Source of the DNA: Heterotrichella gracilis
Lineage: Eukaryota > Sar > Xanthophyceae > Tribonematales > Xanthonemataceae
Reading direction: 5' to 3'
NCBI GenBank assembly: GCA_032358255.1
Contig: JAULBX010028048.1
Location: forward strand, 1-64,000
DNA length: 64,000 bases
Shown: positions 17,541-26,573 of the stretch, piece by piece
How the letters are laid out: every line of letters starts with the position of its first letter
Position numbering within the stretch: the stretch's first letter is position 1
Translations under genes and position numbers: made by a program
Notes under the pieces: generated by a model
What the model saw: only the letters and a program-made list of their open reading frames with translations
What the model was told of the DNA's origin: nothing
The model's database searches: none

Positions 17541-19640
17541 CTATTTTTGAATGATCACCCTAATGGTATGGTTTTGCAAACCGTTATTTAATTTAATAAT
17601 GTAGGCACCATCAGGCAACTCATCTATATTTATTTTTTTGCTTAGTACGCCGTTCTCACTTTGAAATCTGTTTCTAAAAACAACCTGGCCTAATGTGTTA
17701 TAAATTAAAATCTCGTTTACTTTTGCGTTCGCATCAATATTATTTAAACTCAAAACAAACTCACCGTTATTTGGATTTGGATAAACTTTAACAGAGCTAT
17801 TTACTGCACTATTATTTTGTATTCCTGTAACATTATTAGTATTAATGTTTATTACCATAGAATCGTGACATAATGAGTCATATACATGTAAAAACACCTG
17901 GTATATGCCTGAAGGGGTATATGTGTGATTTATCGTTGATCCAAAACCGCTTTGCGAGTCACCAAATGTCCAGTAATAATTAGCAAATGGAGTTGCTCCT
18001 GTTGTTGTGCTTGCAAAATGAACCACTCCATTTGCTAACACCGTGTAATTAAAATTAGCATTAAGATTACATGAACTGTTATTTATTGTAATATATTTTG
18101 TGATAGAGTCCGTACATAACGAATCAGATAAATATAATGTAACCGGATATGTTCCATTGTTTGAATAATTGTGAGTAGTTGTTTGACCAAATGCAGAACC
18201 TGGATAAAAGAACCATTGGTATTGCGTAAAAGGCATTGTGCCGGTTGACGTGTTTGCAAAATTTACAGAGCCATTTGCATTAACTGTGTAATTAAAATTC
18301 GCATTTAAGTTACATGGGCTCGAACCTATTGTAATATATTTTGTGACTGAATCTGTACATAAAGAATCGCTTAAATATAATGTAACCGGATAGGTGCCAT
18401 TATTTGCATATGTGTGAGTAGTTGTTTGACCGAAGGCAGAACCCGGATAAAAGAACCATTGGTATTGCGTAAATGGTGACGTACCGGTTGATGCGTTTGC
18501 AAACTGTACAAAGCCATTTGCGCCAACTGTAAAAGTAAAATTAGCATTCAAATTACAGGTTGTGGTATTAATGGATATGTAGCTCATCACAGAATCTGAA
18601 CAATTGCCATTATTTACATAAAGCAATACCGGGTAAGTGCCATTAGTTGGAAATGTGTGTGTAGCTGTTGGACCTGAAGCAAAACCAGGATAAAAATACC
18701 ATTGATACGTTGTTCCTGAATTTGTTCCCGTAGACGTGCTTGCGAAATTTACAACACCATTCGCGTTAACTGTGTACGTGTATCCTGCATTAAGATTGCA
18801 TGTTGCCGTATTAACAGTAATATAAACTGTAAGTGAATCATAACAAGTACTATCGCTCGTAAATAAAGAAACTGCATAAGTTCCATTATTATTATAAGTA
18901 TGTGTTACCGATTGACCAAAAGCACTACCTGGTGAAAAATACCATTGATAGGTAGTTGTTACATTCGTACCTGTAGATGTGCTTGCAAAATTCACCACAC
19001 CATTTGCACCAACTGTATAACTGAAATTAGCATTAAGATTACAACTCGCAGTATTGACAGTTATGTAAATAAGAGTTGAATCATAGCAATTACCATTCAT
19101 AGTAATTAAAGAAACCGGATAAGTTCCTGCGTTTGGGTAAATGTGCGTAGCAGTTGAACCGGTTGAACTTCCCGGCATAAAATACCACTGATAAAAAGTT
19201 GTTGCAGTTGTGCCGGTTGATGTACTTGCGAAATTTACTACACCATTTGCGTTAACTGTATAATTAAAATTAGCATTTAAATTACAAGTGCTTGTATTTA
19301 CAGTTATAGTTGTTGATGTTGAATCAAAACAAAGAGAATCGTTAACATATAACACAACTTGGTAAGTGCCGTTATTTGGAAAAGTGTGTGTAACCGATTG
19401 TCCAAATGCACTGCCTGCTGCAGGGTAAAAATACCATTGATAGTTTGCTGCTATAGTCGTTCCTGTAGACGTACTCGCAAAATTTACAACACCATTTGCT
19501 CCAACAGTATAATTAAAACTAGCGTTTAAATTGCATATGGATTTTGCATTTCCAAAAAACAAGAACATACATGTTAGCAACAAAAATCCTTTAAGGTTTA
19601 TTTTTGCAACATGATTTAAAATTGTTGTGACTTTTTTCAT
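17541..19640 (-). CDS. Secreted seven-repeat PKD protein with T9SS type A sorting domain
   Basis: 699 residues. A signal peptide with a long basic n-region ends near residue 34. Residues 36-603 are seven repeats of about 81 residues, each opening with CNLNAxF-Y/F-TV-ANG and containing Y-QWYF-PG, T-TH-Y-NNGTYPV and a second cysteine (SLCTDS). The last 96 residues are a type A T9SS sorting domain (VYPNPNNGEFVLSL, IYNTLGQVVF, LPDGAYIIKL). Type A proteins are exported across the outer membrane and linked to the surface or released. The two cysteines per repeat suggest a disulfide in each module. Ligand unknown; a stalk or adhesin role is inference. Confidence 0.92.
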   Translation of the reverse strand: MKKVTTILNHVAKINLKGFLLLTCMFLFFGNAKSICNLNASFNYTVGANGVVNFASTSTGTTIAANYQWYFYPAAGSAFGQSVTHTFPNNGTYQVVLYVNDSLCFDSTSTTITVNTSTCNLNANFNYTVNANGVVNFASTSTGTTATTFYQWYFMPGSSTGSTATHIYPNAGTYPVSLITMNGNCYDSTLIYITVNTASCNLNANFSYTVGANGVVNFASTSTGTNVTTTYQWYFSPGSAFGQSVTHTYNNNGTYAVSLFTSDSTCYDSLTVYITVNTATCNLNAGYTYTVNANGVVNFASTSTGTNSGTTYQWYFYPGFASGPTATHTFPTNGTYPVLLYVNNGNCSDSVMSYISINTTTCNLNANFTFTVGANGFVQFANASTGTSPFTQYQWFFYPGSAFGQTTTHTYANNGTYPVTLYLSDSLCTDSVTKYITIGSSPCNLNANFNYTVNANGSVNFANTSTGTMPFTQYQWFFYPGSAFGQTTTHNYSNNGTYPVTLYLSDSLCTDSITKYITINNSSCNLNANFNYTVLANGVVHFASTTTGATPFANYYWTFGDSQSGFGSTINHTYTPSGIYQVFLHVYDSLCHDSMVININTNNVTGIQNNSAVNSSVKVYPNPNNGEFVLSLNNIDANAKVNEILIYNTLGQVVFRNRFQSENGVLSKKINIDELPDGAYIIKLNNGLQNHTIRVIIQK
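17832..19535 (-). repeat. Seven tandem coding repeats of about 243 bases
   Basis: Each unit encodes one CNLN-type PKD module. Neighbouring units share long nearly identical DNA stretches, for example the paired segments around 18180 and 18420, showing recent duplication or gene conversion. Unit number may vary between strains. Confidence 0.85.
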
Positions 19641-19811
19641 TTTAAATTATTTATTAAGGGTGTATAAATTTTGATCTCTATAACACCATTACATAAACAA
19701 TCTAAAAATGGTTGGGCAGGGTTTAGATTTCAATACTAATTAACCGCAACTTATTGATAATAAGTTAATTAAAATTGAAAAAATAAATTTAAAAAATAGT
19801 CTAAGAGCGGA

Positions 19812-20093
19812 TCAATACTTCTCTAGTTTTTCCTGAAAAGAAAGATCTCTGTTTGCTGCATGAATTTTTAGATTTAAAATTAATTCATCGCAACCGTTCC
19901 TTAATATTTCTGTTTGAATTTGCTGTATTAATTTAAAAACCAATTCAGGGCTCCCCTCCACTACAGTCTCAAAAGGACAGACCTTATAATTCAACCCACT
20001 TTTGTTTATCAGCTCAATAGCTTTATCAACTACTGCGTAACGATCTTCGTTGGTTTTTAATGGTAATAATTGTATTGCTGCATTTATTTGCAT
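19812..20093 (-). CDS. Thiamine-binding (MTH1187/YkoF-like) family protein
   Basis: 93 residues with a ferredoxin-like pattern: INAAIQLLPL strand, a helix VVDKAIELINKSGLNYKV, then PFETVVEG, the hallmark segment of the MTH1187/YkoF thiamine-binding family, and a second helix-strand pair. These small proteins bind thiamine or its precursor; some are coupled to transporters, but none is adjacent here. It starts two bases after the SRPBCC gene stop and is the last gene of a leftward SIMPL-SRPBCC-MTH1187 unit. Function beyond ligand binding is not known. Confidence 0.78.
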   Translation of the reverse strand: MQINAAIQLLPLKTNEDRYAVVDKAIELINKSGLNYKVCPFETVVEGSPELVFKLIQQIQTEILRNGCDELILNLKIHAANRDLSFQEKLEKY

Positions 20094-20095
20094 AA

Positions 20096-20509
20096 TTAAT
20101 TCAATTTTAATTGCGATAATTTTAATGACATAGAATTAGTTAACCCTGTCAATGGTTTTTCGGCCATAGCTTTAATAAAAGGATTAAGGTCGCCCATCAA
20201 TTCTATTTTACATTGTCCGGTTTGTAAAGGCTCTCCAATAAAAAAAACTTTTAAACTAAAATTAAATTTAGCTAAACCCTGACTCGAAAATAAAATAAAT
20301 TCGTTTTCCTTTACTTCTACTTTTTTAATGGTCATTGGTGTAATGCCTTTAATATTAAAAGAACACTCTGTATCTGTAAATTTAAAATCCTCTACTTTAT
20401 CTTCCGGTAAAATAGATCCGAAATTTTTAAAATCACTTAAAAAATCAAATAAACTTTTTAAAGTAGATTGGGTTGAATTAGTTTCGCTAATAATTGTAAA
20501 GGCTGACAC
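20096..20509 (-). CDS. SRPBCC (START-like) family protein
   Basis: 137 residues. The pattern TLKSLFDFLSDFKNFGSILPED at the start, strands SFNIKG-MTIKKVEVKE in the middle and a long C-terminal helix (PLTGLTNSMSLKLSQL) fits a SRPBCC lipid-pocket fold. Family members bind hydrophobic ligands; no ligand can be named. It sits eight bases after the SIMPL-domain gene and two bases before the thiamine-binding gene, in one operon. Confidence 0.75.
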   Translation of the reverse strand: MSAFTIISETNSTQSTLKSLFDFLSDFKNFGSILPEDKVEDFKFTDTECSFNIKGITPMTIKKVEVKENEFILFSSQGLAKFNFSLKVFFIGEPLQTGQCKIELMGDLNPFIKAMAEKPLTGLTNSMSLKLSQLKLN

Positions 20510-20517
20510 AAATAATA

Positions 20518-21234
20518 TTATTTAATTTCGTACTTAACCAAAAAGCTGGCTTTAATTTTAATTTTTTTGAAAGAGATCTCATCTCCTGAAGACTCGGAAC
20601 TTTCCACTCCACCATAACTTTGTATGGCATTGGAAGTTCTGTAATTATAGTTATATCCATAGGGATTATTCTCAACTGAATTTAAAGTTTCAGTAATCTG
20701 TATTGGTCCGCCAAGCTGGTTGCCAATGGCGGCTGCCAAATAATCAACTTTATCTTTTGCCGCTTTAATGGCTTTTATCCGGTTCTCTTTTGTAAATTCT
20801 AATATTTTAGTGTGGTTTAATTTAGAAATATACGCGTCATGTGCATTTATTTTATCTAAACGTTCATAAACTTTAGTTACCATATCAGCATTACCTACTT
20901 TTAAAATATATGATTTAGAAGTAACAACGTCTTTTTTATACGATTTAATTTTTCTAAAATCAGCATTAGCACTATTTAAAGAAAGATTTGAAATATCAAT
21001 GCCGATTTCTTTTAAATTTTGTTTCAGATCATCTTCTTGCTTTTCAATGGTCAGTTTATCCTTTCCATCCTGCCTTTCCTGTAGAGTTATAGTAATGTAT
21101 ATTTCGTCAGGTACAATTTCTGTTTCACTCGATCCGGTTGCTTCAATAAATGCCTTCTTGATGTCGGCCATCTGACCGATCAATGGTTTAATTCCAAAAA
21201 CCAATACCGCTAAAATTAAGATTGACTTTTTCAT
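20518..21234 (-). CDS. Periplasmic SIMPL-domain (DUF541) protein
   Basis: 238 residues with a signal peptide (about 1-20, ending LIG before QM). The SIMPL domain shows the start FIEATGSSETEIVPDEIY with TITLQERQDG, and the helix RIKAIKAAKDKVDYLAAAIG near residue 150. The C-terminal strand SFLKIKIKASFLVKYEIK-like pattern closes the domain. DUF541 proteins are periplasmic or outer-membrane associated and linked with oxidative or envelope stress, but have no known activity. First gene of a three-gene leftward operon. Confidence 0.85.
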   Translation of the reverse strand: MKKSILILAVLVFGIKPLIGQMADIKKAFIEATGSSETEIVPDEIYITITLQERQDGKDKLTIEKQEDDLKQNLKEIGIDISNLSLNSANADFRKIKSYKKDVVTSKSYILKVGNADMVTKVYERLDKINAHDAYISKLNHTKILEFTKENRIKAIKAAKDKVDYLAAAIGNQLGGPIQITETLNSVENNPYGYNYNYRTSNAIQSYGGVESSESSGDEISFKKIKIKASFLVKYEIK

Positions 21235-21304
21235 GTTATACTTTTAAATTAAAAATGCATACTTAAAAGTATGCATTAATAAATTATATAAAAATACTTT
21301 TATT

Positions 21305-21958
21305 TTATTTTACTAAAGTTTGTGCCCAGCCGGCCGGATTTGCGCGCCACTGTTTTAAACTTGCCATATCTTTATCTGTTATATATTCTTTGGTTAAAGC
21401 TGTATTAATTAAGGTATTATAATCCGTCAAGGTCTTTAAATTACATTTTGCTTTTTTAAAGCTTTGTTCTGCTTCATCAAAACCATAAGTAAAAATAGCA
21501 GCCATACCTTTTACAGTACATCCTTTTTCACGTAATGCTTCAACGGCTTTTAAACTGCTTCCACCGGTGCTAATAAGATCTTCTATTACAACTACATTTT
21601 GTCCGCTTTCAACATCACCTTCAATAAGATTTGTAAGGCCATGCTTTTTTGCTTCACTTCTAACATAAACAAAAGGCAATCCCATTTCCTGTGCAATTAA
21701 AGCACCTATGGCAATTCCGCCAGTAGCAACACCGGCTATTACATCAGGCTTTGCAAAATGTTTATTGATCGTATCAACAAATGTCTGACGAATAAAAGTT
21801 CGGATCTGAGGATATGATAGGGTTTTGCGGTTATCGCAATAAATAGGAGATTTAATTCCACTGGCCCAGGTAAACGGTTTTTCAGGTTGAAGCTTAACAG
21901 CTTTTATTTGTAATAAAAATTCAGCAACTTTAGACGCTGGGTTATCAAACGAAGTCAT
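21305..21958 (-). CDS. pyrE: Orotate phosphoribosyltransferase
   Basis: 217 residues, normal for the family. The enzyme joins orotate and PRPP to form OMP, step five of pyrimidine synthesis. Motifs: FTWASGIKSPIYCDNR near residue 29, the PRPP loop VVVIEDLISTGGSS near 121-134, and GVATGGIAIGALIAQ near 78. It is divergent from the NUDIX gene, with 43 bases between starts. carB, another pyrimidine gene, lies 1.2 kb away on the other strand. Confidence 0.96.
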   Translation of the reverse strand: MTSFDNPASKVAEFLLQIKAVKLQPEKPFTWASGIKSPIYCDNRKTLSYPQIRTFIRQTFVDTINKHFAKPDVIAGVATGGIAIGALIAQEMGLPFVYVRSEAKKHGLTNLIEGDVESGQNVVVIEDLISTGGSSLKAVEALREKGCTVKGMAAIFTYGFDEAEQSFKKAKCNLKTLTDYNTLINTALTKEYITDKDMASLKQWRANPAGWAQTLVK

Positions 21959-22001
21959 CTCGCAAATTTAGATTTTGTTTTATAGTTTAACACACTTTTT
22001 T

Positions 22002-22634
22002 ATGAACAAAAAAATATATTATAATAATAAGTTTATTGAATTTGGACAAACGCAAAGTCAATCTTCGCAAAATCAAACAATTAAGATTTACAGTCCGGAA
22101 AATCTACAAACGTTAAAAATCATTATTAATAATTTCCTTCAAAAAACTAATTTAAATTCTATCGCAATTTTAAATTATAGTTTTGAAGAGGCTATGAATT
22201 TTTTTAAAACTTCTTTTTTTTATATTGAAGCGGCCGGAGGATTCATTGAAAAAGACAAACACTTTTTGTTTATCCACAGATTGGGGAAATGGGATCTTCC
22301 AAAAGGAAAATTAGATTCAGGAGAAACGATAGAAAATGCAGCAGTACGAGAATGTGAAGAGGAGTGTGCAGTAACAAATTTAAATATTGTAAAGCAACTG
22401 TCTTCCACATTTCACTTTTATTCGTACAAAACTGGTTTTGCTTTAAAGCAAACTTATTGGTATCACATGAAGACCGATCACAACGGGGAACTTATTCCAC
22501 AAACGGAAGAGAATATAGATGCAGCTGTTTGGTTTTCTGAAATTGAGGTCAAAAAAATAGCCTATAATGACACGTATTTGACCATAAAAGATGTCATTTT
22601 AGAGGCCTTAGGCCCCGTAAACACTGAAAAATAA
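22002..22634 (+). CDS. NUDIX hydrolase
   Basis: 210 residues from the ATG at 22002; a frame from TTG at 21975 adds nine residues without support. The N-terminal third is a non-conserved domain that may bind substrate. The Nudix box is intact in its acidic residues: G-KLDSG-E-TIENAAV-REC-E-EE near residues 103-123, with alanine where the final glycine is usual. KWDLPKGKL precedes it. The enzyme cleaves a nucleoside diphosphate linked to another group; the substrate cannot be told. It is probably single-gene, followed by an independent promoter for the RRM gene. Confidence 0.87.
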   Translation: MNKKIYYNNKFIEFGQTQSQSSQNQTIKIYSPENLQTLKIIINNFLQKTNLNSIAILNYSFEEAMNFFKTSFFYIEAAGGFIEKDKHFLFIHRLGKWDLPKGKLDSGETIENAAVRECEEECAVTNLNIVKQLSSTFHFYSYKTGFALKQTYWYHMKTDHNGELIPQTEENIDAAVWFSEIEVKKIAYNDTYLTIKDVILEALGPVNTEK

Positions 22635-22649
22635 AAAATTTAACAAATA

Positions 22650-22680
22650 TTTGGAGATTTAGTTATTTTAATTACCTTTA
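22650..22680 (+). promoter_or_regulatory. Promoter of the RRM protein gene
   Basis: TTTG at 22650-22653, then 19 bases, then TACCTTTA at 22673-22680. This fits the Bacteroidota -33/-7 consensus with one mismatch at the last base. The start codon is 28 bases downstream. Confidence 0.65.
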
Positions 22681-22707
22681 TAATACAAATTACAAGATTA
22701 AATTATT

Positions 22708-22986
22708 ATGAACATTTTTGTTAGCAACATCAGTTTTAAAGTTAGAGAACAATCACTAACCGAATTATTCGCGCAATATGGTGAGGTAACCAGTGTAAGG
22801 ATCATTAAGGACAAAGAAACACGCCGTAGTAAAGGCTATGGATTTGTTGAAATGCCAAATGATAATGAAGCCAATGCAGCAATTGCAGCTTTAAATGGAA
22901 CAAATCACCACGACCGTGACATTGTTGTTGCTGAGGCAAAAGGCAAAAGAGAAACAGACAGCCAGCCAACTAACTCTGCAGAGTAA
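22708..22986 (+). CDS. Small RRM-type RNA-binding protein
   Basis: 92 residues forming one RNA-recognition motif. RNP2 is NIFVSNIS at residues 2-9 and RNP1 is KGYGFVEM near residues 42-49, with the usual LTELFAQYGEV helix between. A short polar tail follows (GKRETDSQPTNSAE). Such glycine-poor small RRM proteins are common in Bacteroidota and cyanobacteria, and are thought to act as RNA chaperones. It has its own promoter and a strong terminator, consistent with high expression. Confidence 0.93.
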   Translation: MNIFVSNISFKVREQSLTELFAQYGEVTSVRIIKDKETRRSKGYGFVEMPNDNEANAAIAALNGTNHHDRDIVVAEAKGKRETDSQPTNSAE

Positions 22987-23031
22987 CCTTTTTATAAAAA
23001 ATAAGGATAATGTTTATCCTTAAGTCCTTAC

Positions 23032-23059
23032 CCCGAAACCTAAAAGTTTCGGGTTTTTT
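23032..23059 (+). terminator. Intrinsic terminator after the RRM gene
   Basis: Stem CCCGAAAC / GTTTCGGG (eight pairs) with a six-base loop, followed by six T. A weaker hairpin (AAGGATAA / TTATCCTT) precedes it at about 23003-23021. Confidence 0.93.
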
Positions 23060-23106
23060 ATTGATATCTCGTCAATATCTTTCTTTTTACAACAACATCT
23101 CTGTAT

Positions 23107-23114
23107 TATCTTTG
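23107..23114 (+). promoter_or_regulatory. -7 element of the carB promoter
   Basis: TATCTTTG matches TAnnTTTG exactly and lies 45 bases before the carB ATG, giving a leader of about 39 bases. The -33 region is only T-rich. Confidence 0.55.
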
Positions 23115-23158
23115 CAGGAATTTGAACTAAAAAATAAAAAAAGTAAGTTTTTCTCCTT

Positions 23159-25972
23159 ATGCCAAAAGATATATCCATCAAATCTGTTTTAATTATAGGC
23201 TCCGGCCCAATTATTATCGGACAAGCCTGCGAGTTTGATTATTCAGGTTCTCAATCTGCAAAAAGTCTTCGTGAAGAAGGGATTGAAGTTACTCTTATCA
23301 ACTCCAACCCTGCTACTATTATGACAGACAAGGTTACTGCGGATAATATTTATTTGTTACCACTTGAAGTAAAATCGATCATAAAAATACTAGAAACGCA
23401 CAAAATAGATGCTGTGTTACCAACCATGGGTGGCCAAACCGCGCTAAATCTTGCATTAAAATGTGAAGACCTTGGTATTTGGAAAAAATATAATGTGCGC
23501 ATGATTGGTGTGGATATTGATGCGATAAAAGTTACGGAAGACCGCGACCTGTTTCGCATTCGCATGAATGAAATTGGTGTTGCAATGGCGCCGAGTAAAA
23601 TTGCAAAATCGTTCTTAGAAGGAAAAAACGTTGCACAGGAATTTGGTTTTCCATTGGTTATCCGTCCATCGTTTACCCTTGGTGGCAGTGGCGGATCAGT
23701 TGTTTATGAAAAAGAAAATTTTGACGCTTTATTGAACAGGGGTTTACAAACATCGCCCATTCACGAAGTATTAATAGATAAAGCTGTTTTAGGTTGGAAA
23801 GAATTTGAATTAGAATTACTGCGCGATGCAAACGATAACGTTGCAATTATTTGTTCGATAGAGAATTTTGATCCAATGGGCGTACATACAGGCGATAGTA
23901 TAACTGTTGCGCCAGCAATGACATTAAGTGACAGCACGTATCAGCGCATGCGTACTATGGCAATTAAAATGATGCGCAGCATTGGAAATTTTGCGGGTGG
24001 TTGTAACGTGCAGTTTGCAGTTAGTAACGATGACAAGGAAGATATTATTGCTATTGAAATTAACCCGCGCGTGTCGCGTTCTTCCGCGTTAGCAAGTAAA
24101 GCAACTGGTTATCCAATTGCACGTATAGCAAGTAAATTAGCTATTGGCTATCGTTTGGATGAATTGATCAATCAAATTACAAAATCAACATCTGCATACT
24201 TCGAACCAACTTTAGACTATGTTATTGTGAAAATTCCGCGCTGGAATTTTGATAAATTTAAAGGCTGTAATCGCGAATTAGGTTTTCAAATGAAATCGGT
24301 TGGCGAGGTAATGGGCATTGGGCGCAGTTTTCAAGAGGCGTTGCAAAAAGCTTGTCAGAGTTTAGAAATAAAGCGTAATGGATTAGGTGCTGATGGAAAA
24401 GAAATAACCAACCAGCAGGAATTATTGAACGCATTGGAACGTCCAAGTTGGAACCGCTTGTTCATGATCTACGATGCCATGAAAATTGGAATCTCTATAA
24501 AAACCATACAAAAATTAACCAAGATAGACATGTGGTTCTTAGGCCAGATCGAAGAAATGATCGCCCTTGAGAACGAGATCTCTAAATTTAAGATCGATAC
24601 TCTATCAAAAGATCTGTTGTACGAAGCAAAACAAAAAGGTTATGCCGACAGACAAATTGCGCATCTTTTAAAATGTTTTGAAAGCGAAGTGTTTACTAAA
24701 CGTGATAGTTTGGGAATAAAAAGGGTGTTTAAATTAGTTGATACTTGTGCTGCAGAGTTTGAGGCAAAAACGCCTTACTACTACTCAACTTTTGAAGATG
24801 AGAATGAAAGTGCAAGCTCTGATAAAAAGAAAGTGGTGATCCTAGGTAGCGGCCCTAACCGCATTGGCCAGGGTATTGAGTTTGATTACAGTTGTGTTCA
24901 TGGTGTATTGGCAGCAAAAGAGATGGGTTACGAAACCATTATGATAAACTGCAATCCCGAAACCGTTAGTACAGATTTTAGCACTGCCGATAAATTATAT
25001 TTTGAACCTGTTTTCTGGGAACACATTTATGATATTATCTTACATGAAAAACCCGAAGGTGTTATTGTACAATTAGGCGGGCAAACAGCTTTAAAACTTG
25101 CAGAAAAATTAGAACGTTACGGCATTAAAATAATTGGAACAGACTTCAAATCATTAGATCTTGCTGAAGACAGAGGAAGTTTTTCTAATCTTTTAAAAGA
25201 TAATAATATCCCTTACCCAAAATTTGGTGTTATTAAAGACGCTGAAGAAGGACTTGAACTGGCAAAAGAGCTGGGTTTCCCATTATTGGTTCGTCCAAGT
25301 TATGTATTAGGTGGCCAAAGTATGAAGATCGTTATTAATGAGGAAGAGTTAGAACAACATGTTGTAAAATTATTGAACGATCTTCCTGATAATAAAGTTC
25401 TGTTAGATCACTTTTTAGAAGGTGCCATTGAAGCAGAATCAGATTCTATTTGTGACGGTAAAGATGTATACATTATTGGCATTATGGAACACATAGAGCC
25501 TGCAGGAATTCATAGCGGCGATAGCTATGCTGTTCTTCCTCCATTCGATCTTAGCCCTAATGTTATTAAACAGATTGAGGATCATACACGCAAAATTGCA
25601 CTGGCATTAAAAACAGTTGGCTTATTAAACATACAATTCGCTATTAAAGACGAAATAGTTTATATCATCGAAGCTAACCCACGCGCCAGTCGTACTGTAC
25701 CTTTTATCGCAAAAGCGTATCGCGAGCCTTATGTTAACTATGCAACCAAAGTAATGTTAGGTGCAAAATTAAAAGACTTTAAATTTACACCTTACCAAAA
25801 AGGCTATGCCATTAAGGTACCAGTGTTTAGTTATGAGAAATTTCCTGAGATACAGAAAGAGCTTGGGCCGGAAATGAAGAGTACCGGCGAAGCGATCTAT
25901 TTTATAGATGACTTGTATGACGAGTACTTCCAAAACATTTATAGTGAAAGAAATTTGTATCTTAGTAAATAA
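23159..25972 (+). CDS. carB: Carbamoyl-phosphate synthase large subunit, short form
   Basis: 937 residues. It makes carbamoyl phosphate from bicarbonate, ammonia and two ATP for pyrimidines and arginine. The first ATP-grasp half has SVLIIGSGPIIIGQACEFDY, RPSFTLGGSGGSVVY and EINPRVSRSSALASKATGYP. The second half starts near residue 557 (VVILGSGPNRIGQGIEFDY), with RPSYVLGGQSM and EANPRASRTVPFIAKAY. The protein ends just after PEMKSTGEAIY, so the about 130-residue MGS-like allosteric domain of the E. coli enzyme is absent, as in many Bacteroidota. The glutaminase subunit carA is not in the window. Expressed from its own promoter. Confidence 0.95.
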   Translation: MPKDISIKSVLIIGSGPIIIGQACEFDYSGSQSAKSLREEGIEVTLINSNPATIMTDKVTADNIYLLPLEVKSIIKILETHKIDAVLPTMGGQTALNLALKCEDLGIWKKYNVRMIGVDIDAIKVTEDRDLFRIRMNEIGVAMAPSKIAKSFLEGKNVAQEFGFPLVIRPSFTLGGSGGSVVYEKENFDALLNRGLQTSPIHEVLIDKAVLGWKEFELELLRDANDNVAIICSIENFDPMGVHTGDSITVAPAMTLSDSTYQRMRTMAIKMMRSIGNFAGGCNVQFAVSNDDKEDIIAIEINPRVSRSSALASKATGYPIARIASKLAIGYRLDELINQITKSTSAYFEPTLDYVIVKIPRWNFDKFKGCNRELGFQMKSVGEVMGIGRSFQEALQKACQSLEIKRNGLGADGKEITNQQELLNALERPSWNRLFMIYDAMKIGISIKTIQKLTKIDMWFLGQIEEMIALENEISKFKIDTLSKDLLYEAKQKGYADRQIAHLLKCFESEVFTKRDSLGIKRVFKLVDTCAAEFEAKTPYYYSTFEDENESASSDKKKVVILGSGPNRIGQGIEFDYSCVHGVLAAKEMGYETIMINCNPETVSTDFSTADKLYFEPVFWEHIYDIILHEKPEGVIVQLGGQTALKLAEKLERYGIKIIGTDFKSLDLAEDRGSFSNLLKDNNIPYPKFGVIKDAEEGLELAKELGFPLLVRPSYVLGGQSMKIVINEEELEQHVVKLLNDLPDNKVLLDHFLEGAIEAESDSICDGKDVYIIGIMEHIEPAGIHSGDSYAVLPPFDLSPNVIKQIEDHTRKIALALKTVGLLNIQFAIKDEIVYIIEANPRASRTVPFIAKAYREPYVNYATKVMLGAKLKDFKFTPYQKGYAIKVPVFSYEKFPEIQKELGPEMKSTGEAIYFIDDLYDEYFQNIYSERNLYLSK

Positions 25973-25993
25973 ATTAACCCATTAATTAATACC

Positions 25994-26566
25994 ATGAAAA
26001 ATTCAATTTTAAAGATCAGCGGTTTATTTTTAGTTATTGCTGTTGTCGCTCTTTTTTGGGCAGGAACAACCAATAAAGCAACAGCTAAACAACCTTTACC
26101 AACAATTTACGACTTTAAATTAAAGACCATTGATGGCGAAGAAATAACTTTAGCAAAATTTAAAGGAAAAAAAATGCTTTTAATAAATGTTGCAAGCGAA
26201 TGTGGTTATACACCTCAATATAAGAACTTACAGGAGTTACATAAGCAATATGGCAGCAAAGTAGTATTAATAGGCTTTCCGGCAAATAATTTTGGTAAAC
26301 AAGAGCCGGGTTCTGCTACAGAAATAAAAAGTTTTTGCACAAAAAATTATGGCGTAACTTTTCAAATGATGGATAAAATAAGTGTAGCTGGTGCAGATGC
26401 AAATCCATTATATAAATGGTTGTGTAATAAAGCTGCTAACGGAGTAACAGATAGTGCACCAAATTGGAATTTTTGTAAGTATTTAATTGACGAAAAAGGC
26501 ACCATCATTAAGTTCTTTCCTAGCAAGGTTGATCCATTAAGTACAGAGATTACCTCATTACTATAA
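25994..26566 (+). CDS. Glutathione peroxidase-family thiol peroxidase, exported or membrane-anchored
   Basis: 190 residues. Residues of about 7-24 are a hydrophobic signal or anchor. The peroxidase domain has the catalytic cysteine C70 in ASECGYTPQY, the partner glutamine Q103 in FGKQEPG and the tryptophan in NWNFCKYL near residue 156. It reduces peroxides; bacterial members generally use thioredoxin rather than glutathione. The hydrophobic N-terminus places it in the periplasm or at the inner membrane, which is less common than the cytoplasmic form. It follows carB by 21 bases but is functionally unrelated. Confidence 0.92.
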   Translation: MKNSILKISGLFLVIAVVALFWAGTTNKATAKQPLPTIYDFKLKTIDGEEITLAKFKGKKMLLINVASECGYTPQYKNLQELHKQYGSKVVLIGFPANNFGKQEPGSATEIKSFCTKNYGVTFQMMDKISVAGADANPLYKWLCNKAANGVTDSAPNWNFCKYLIDEKGTIIKFFPSKVDPLSTEITSLL

Positions 26567-26573
26567 TAAAATT

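Noticed and set aside
17832-19535. Regularly repeated units as a CRISPR array
   Set aside because: The units are about 243 bases, in frame, and encode PKD modules; there are no short repeats with unique spacers.
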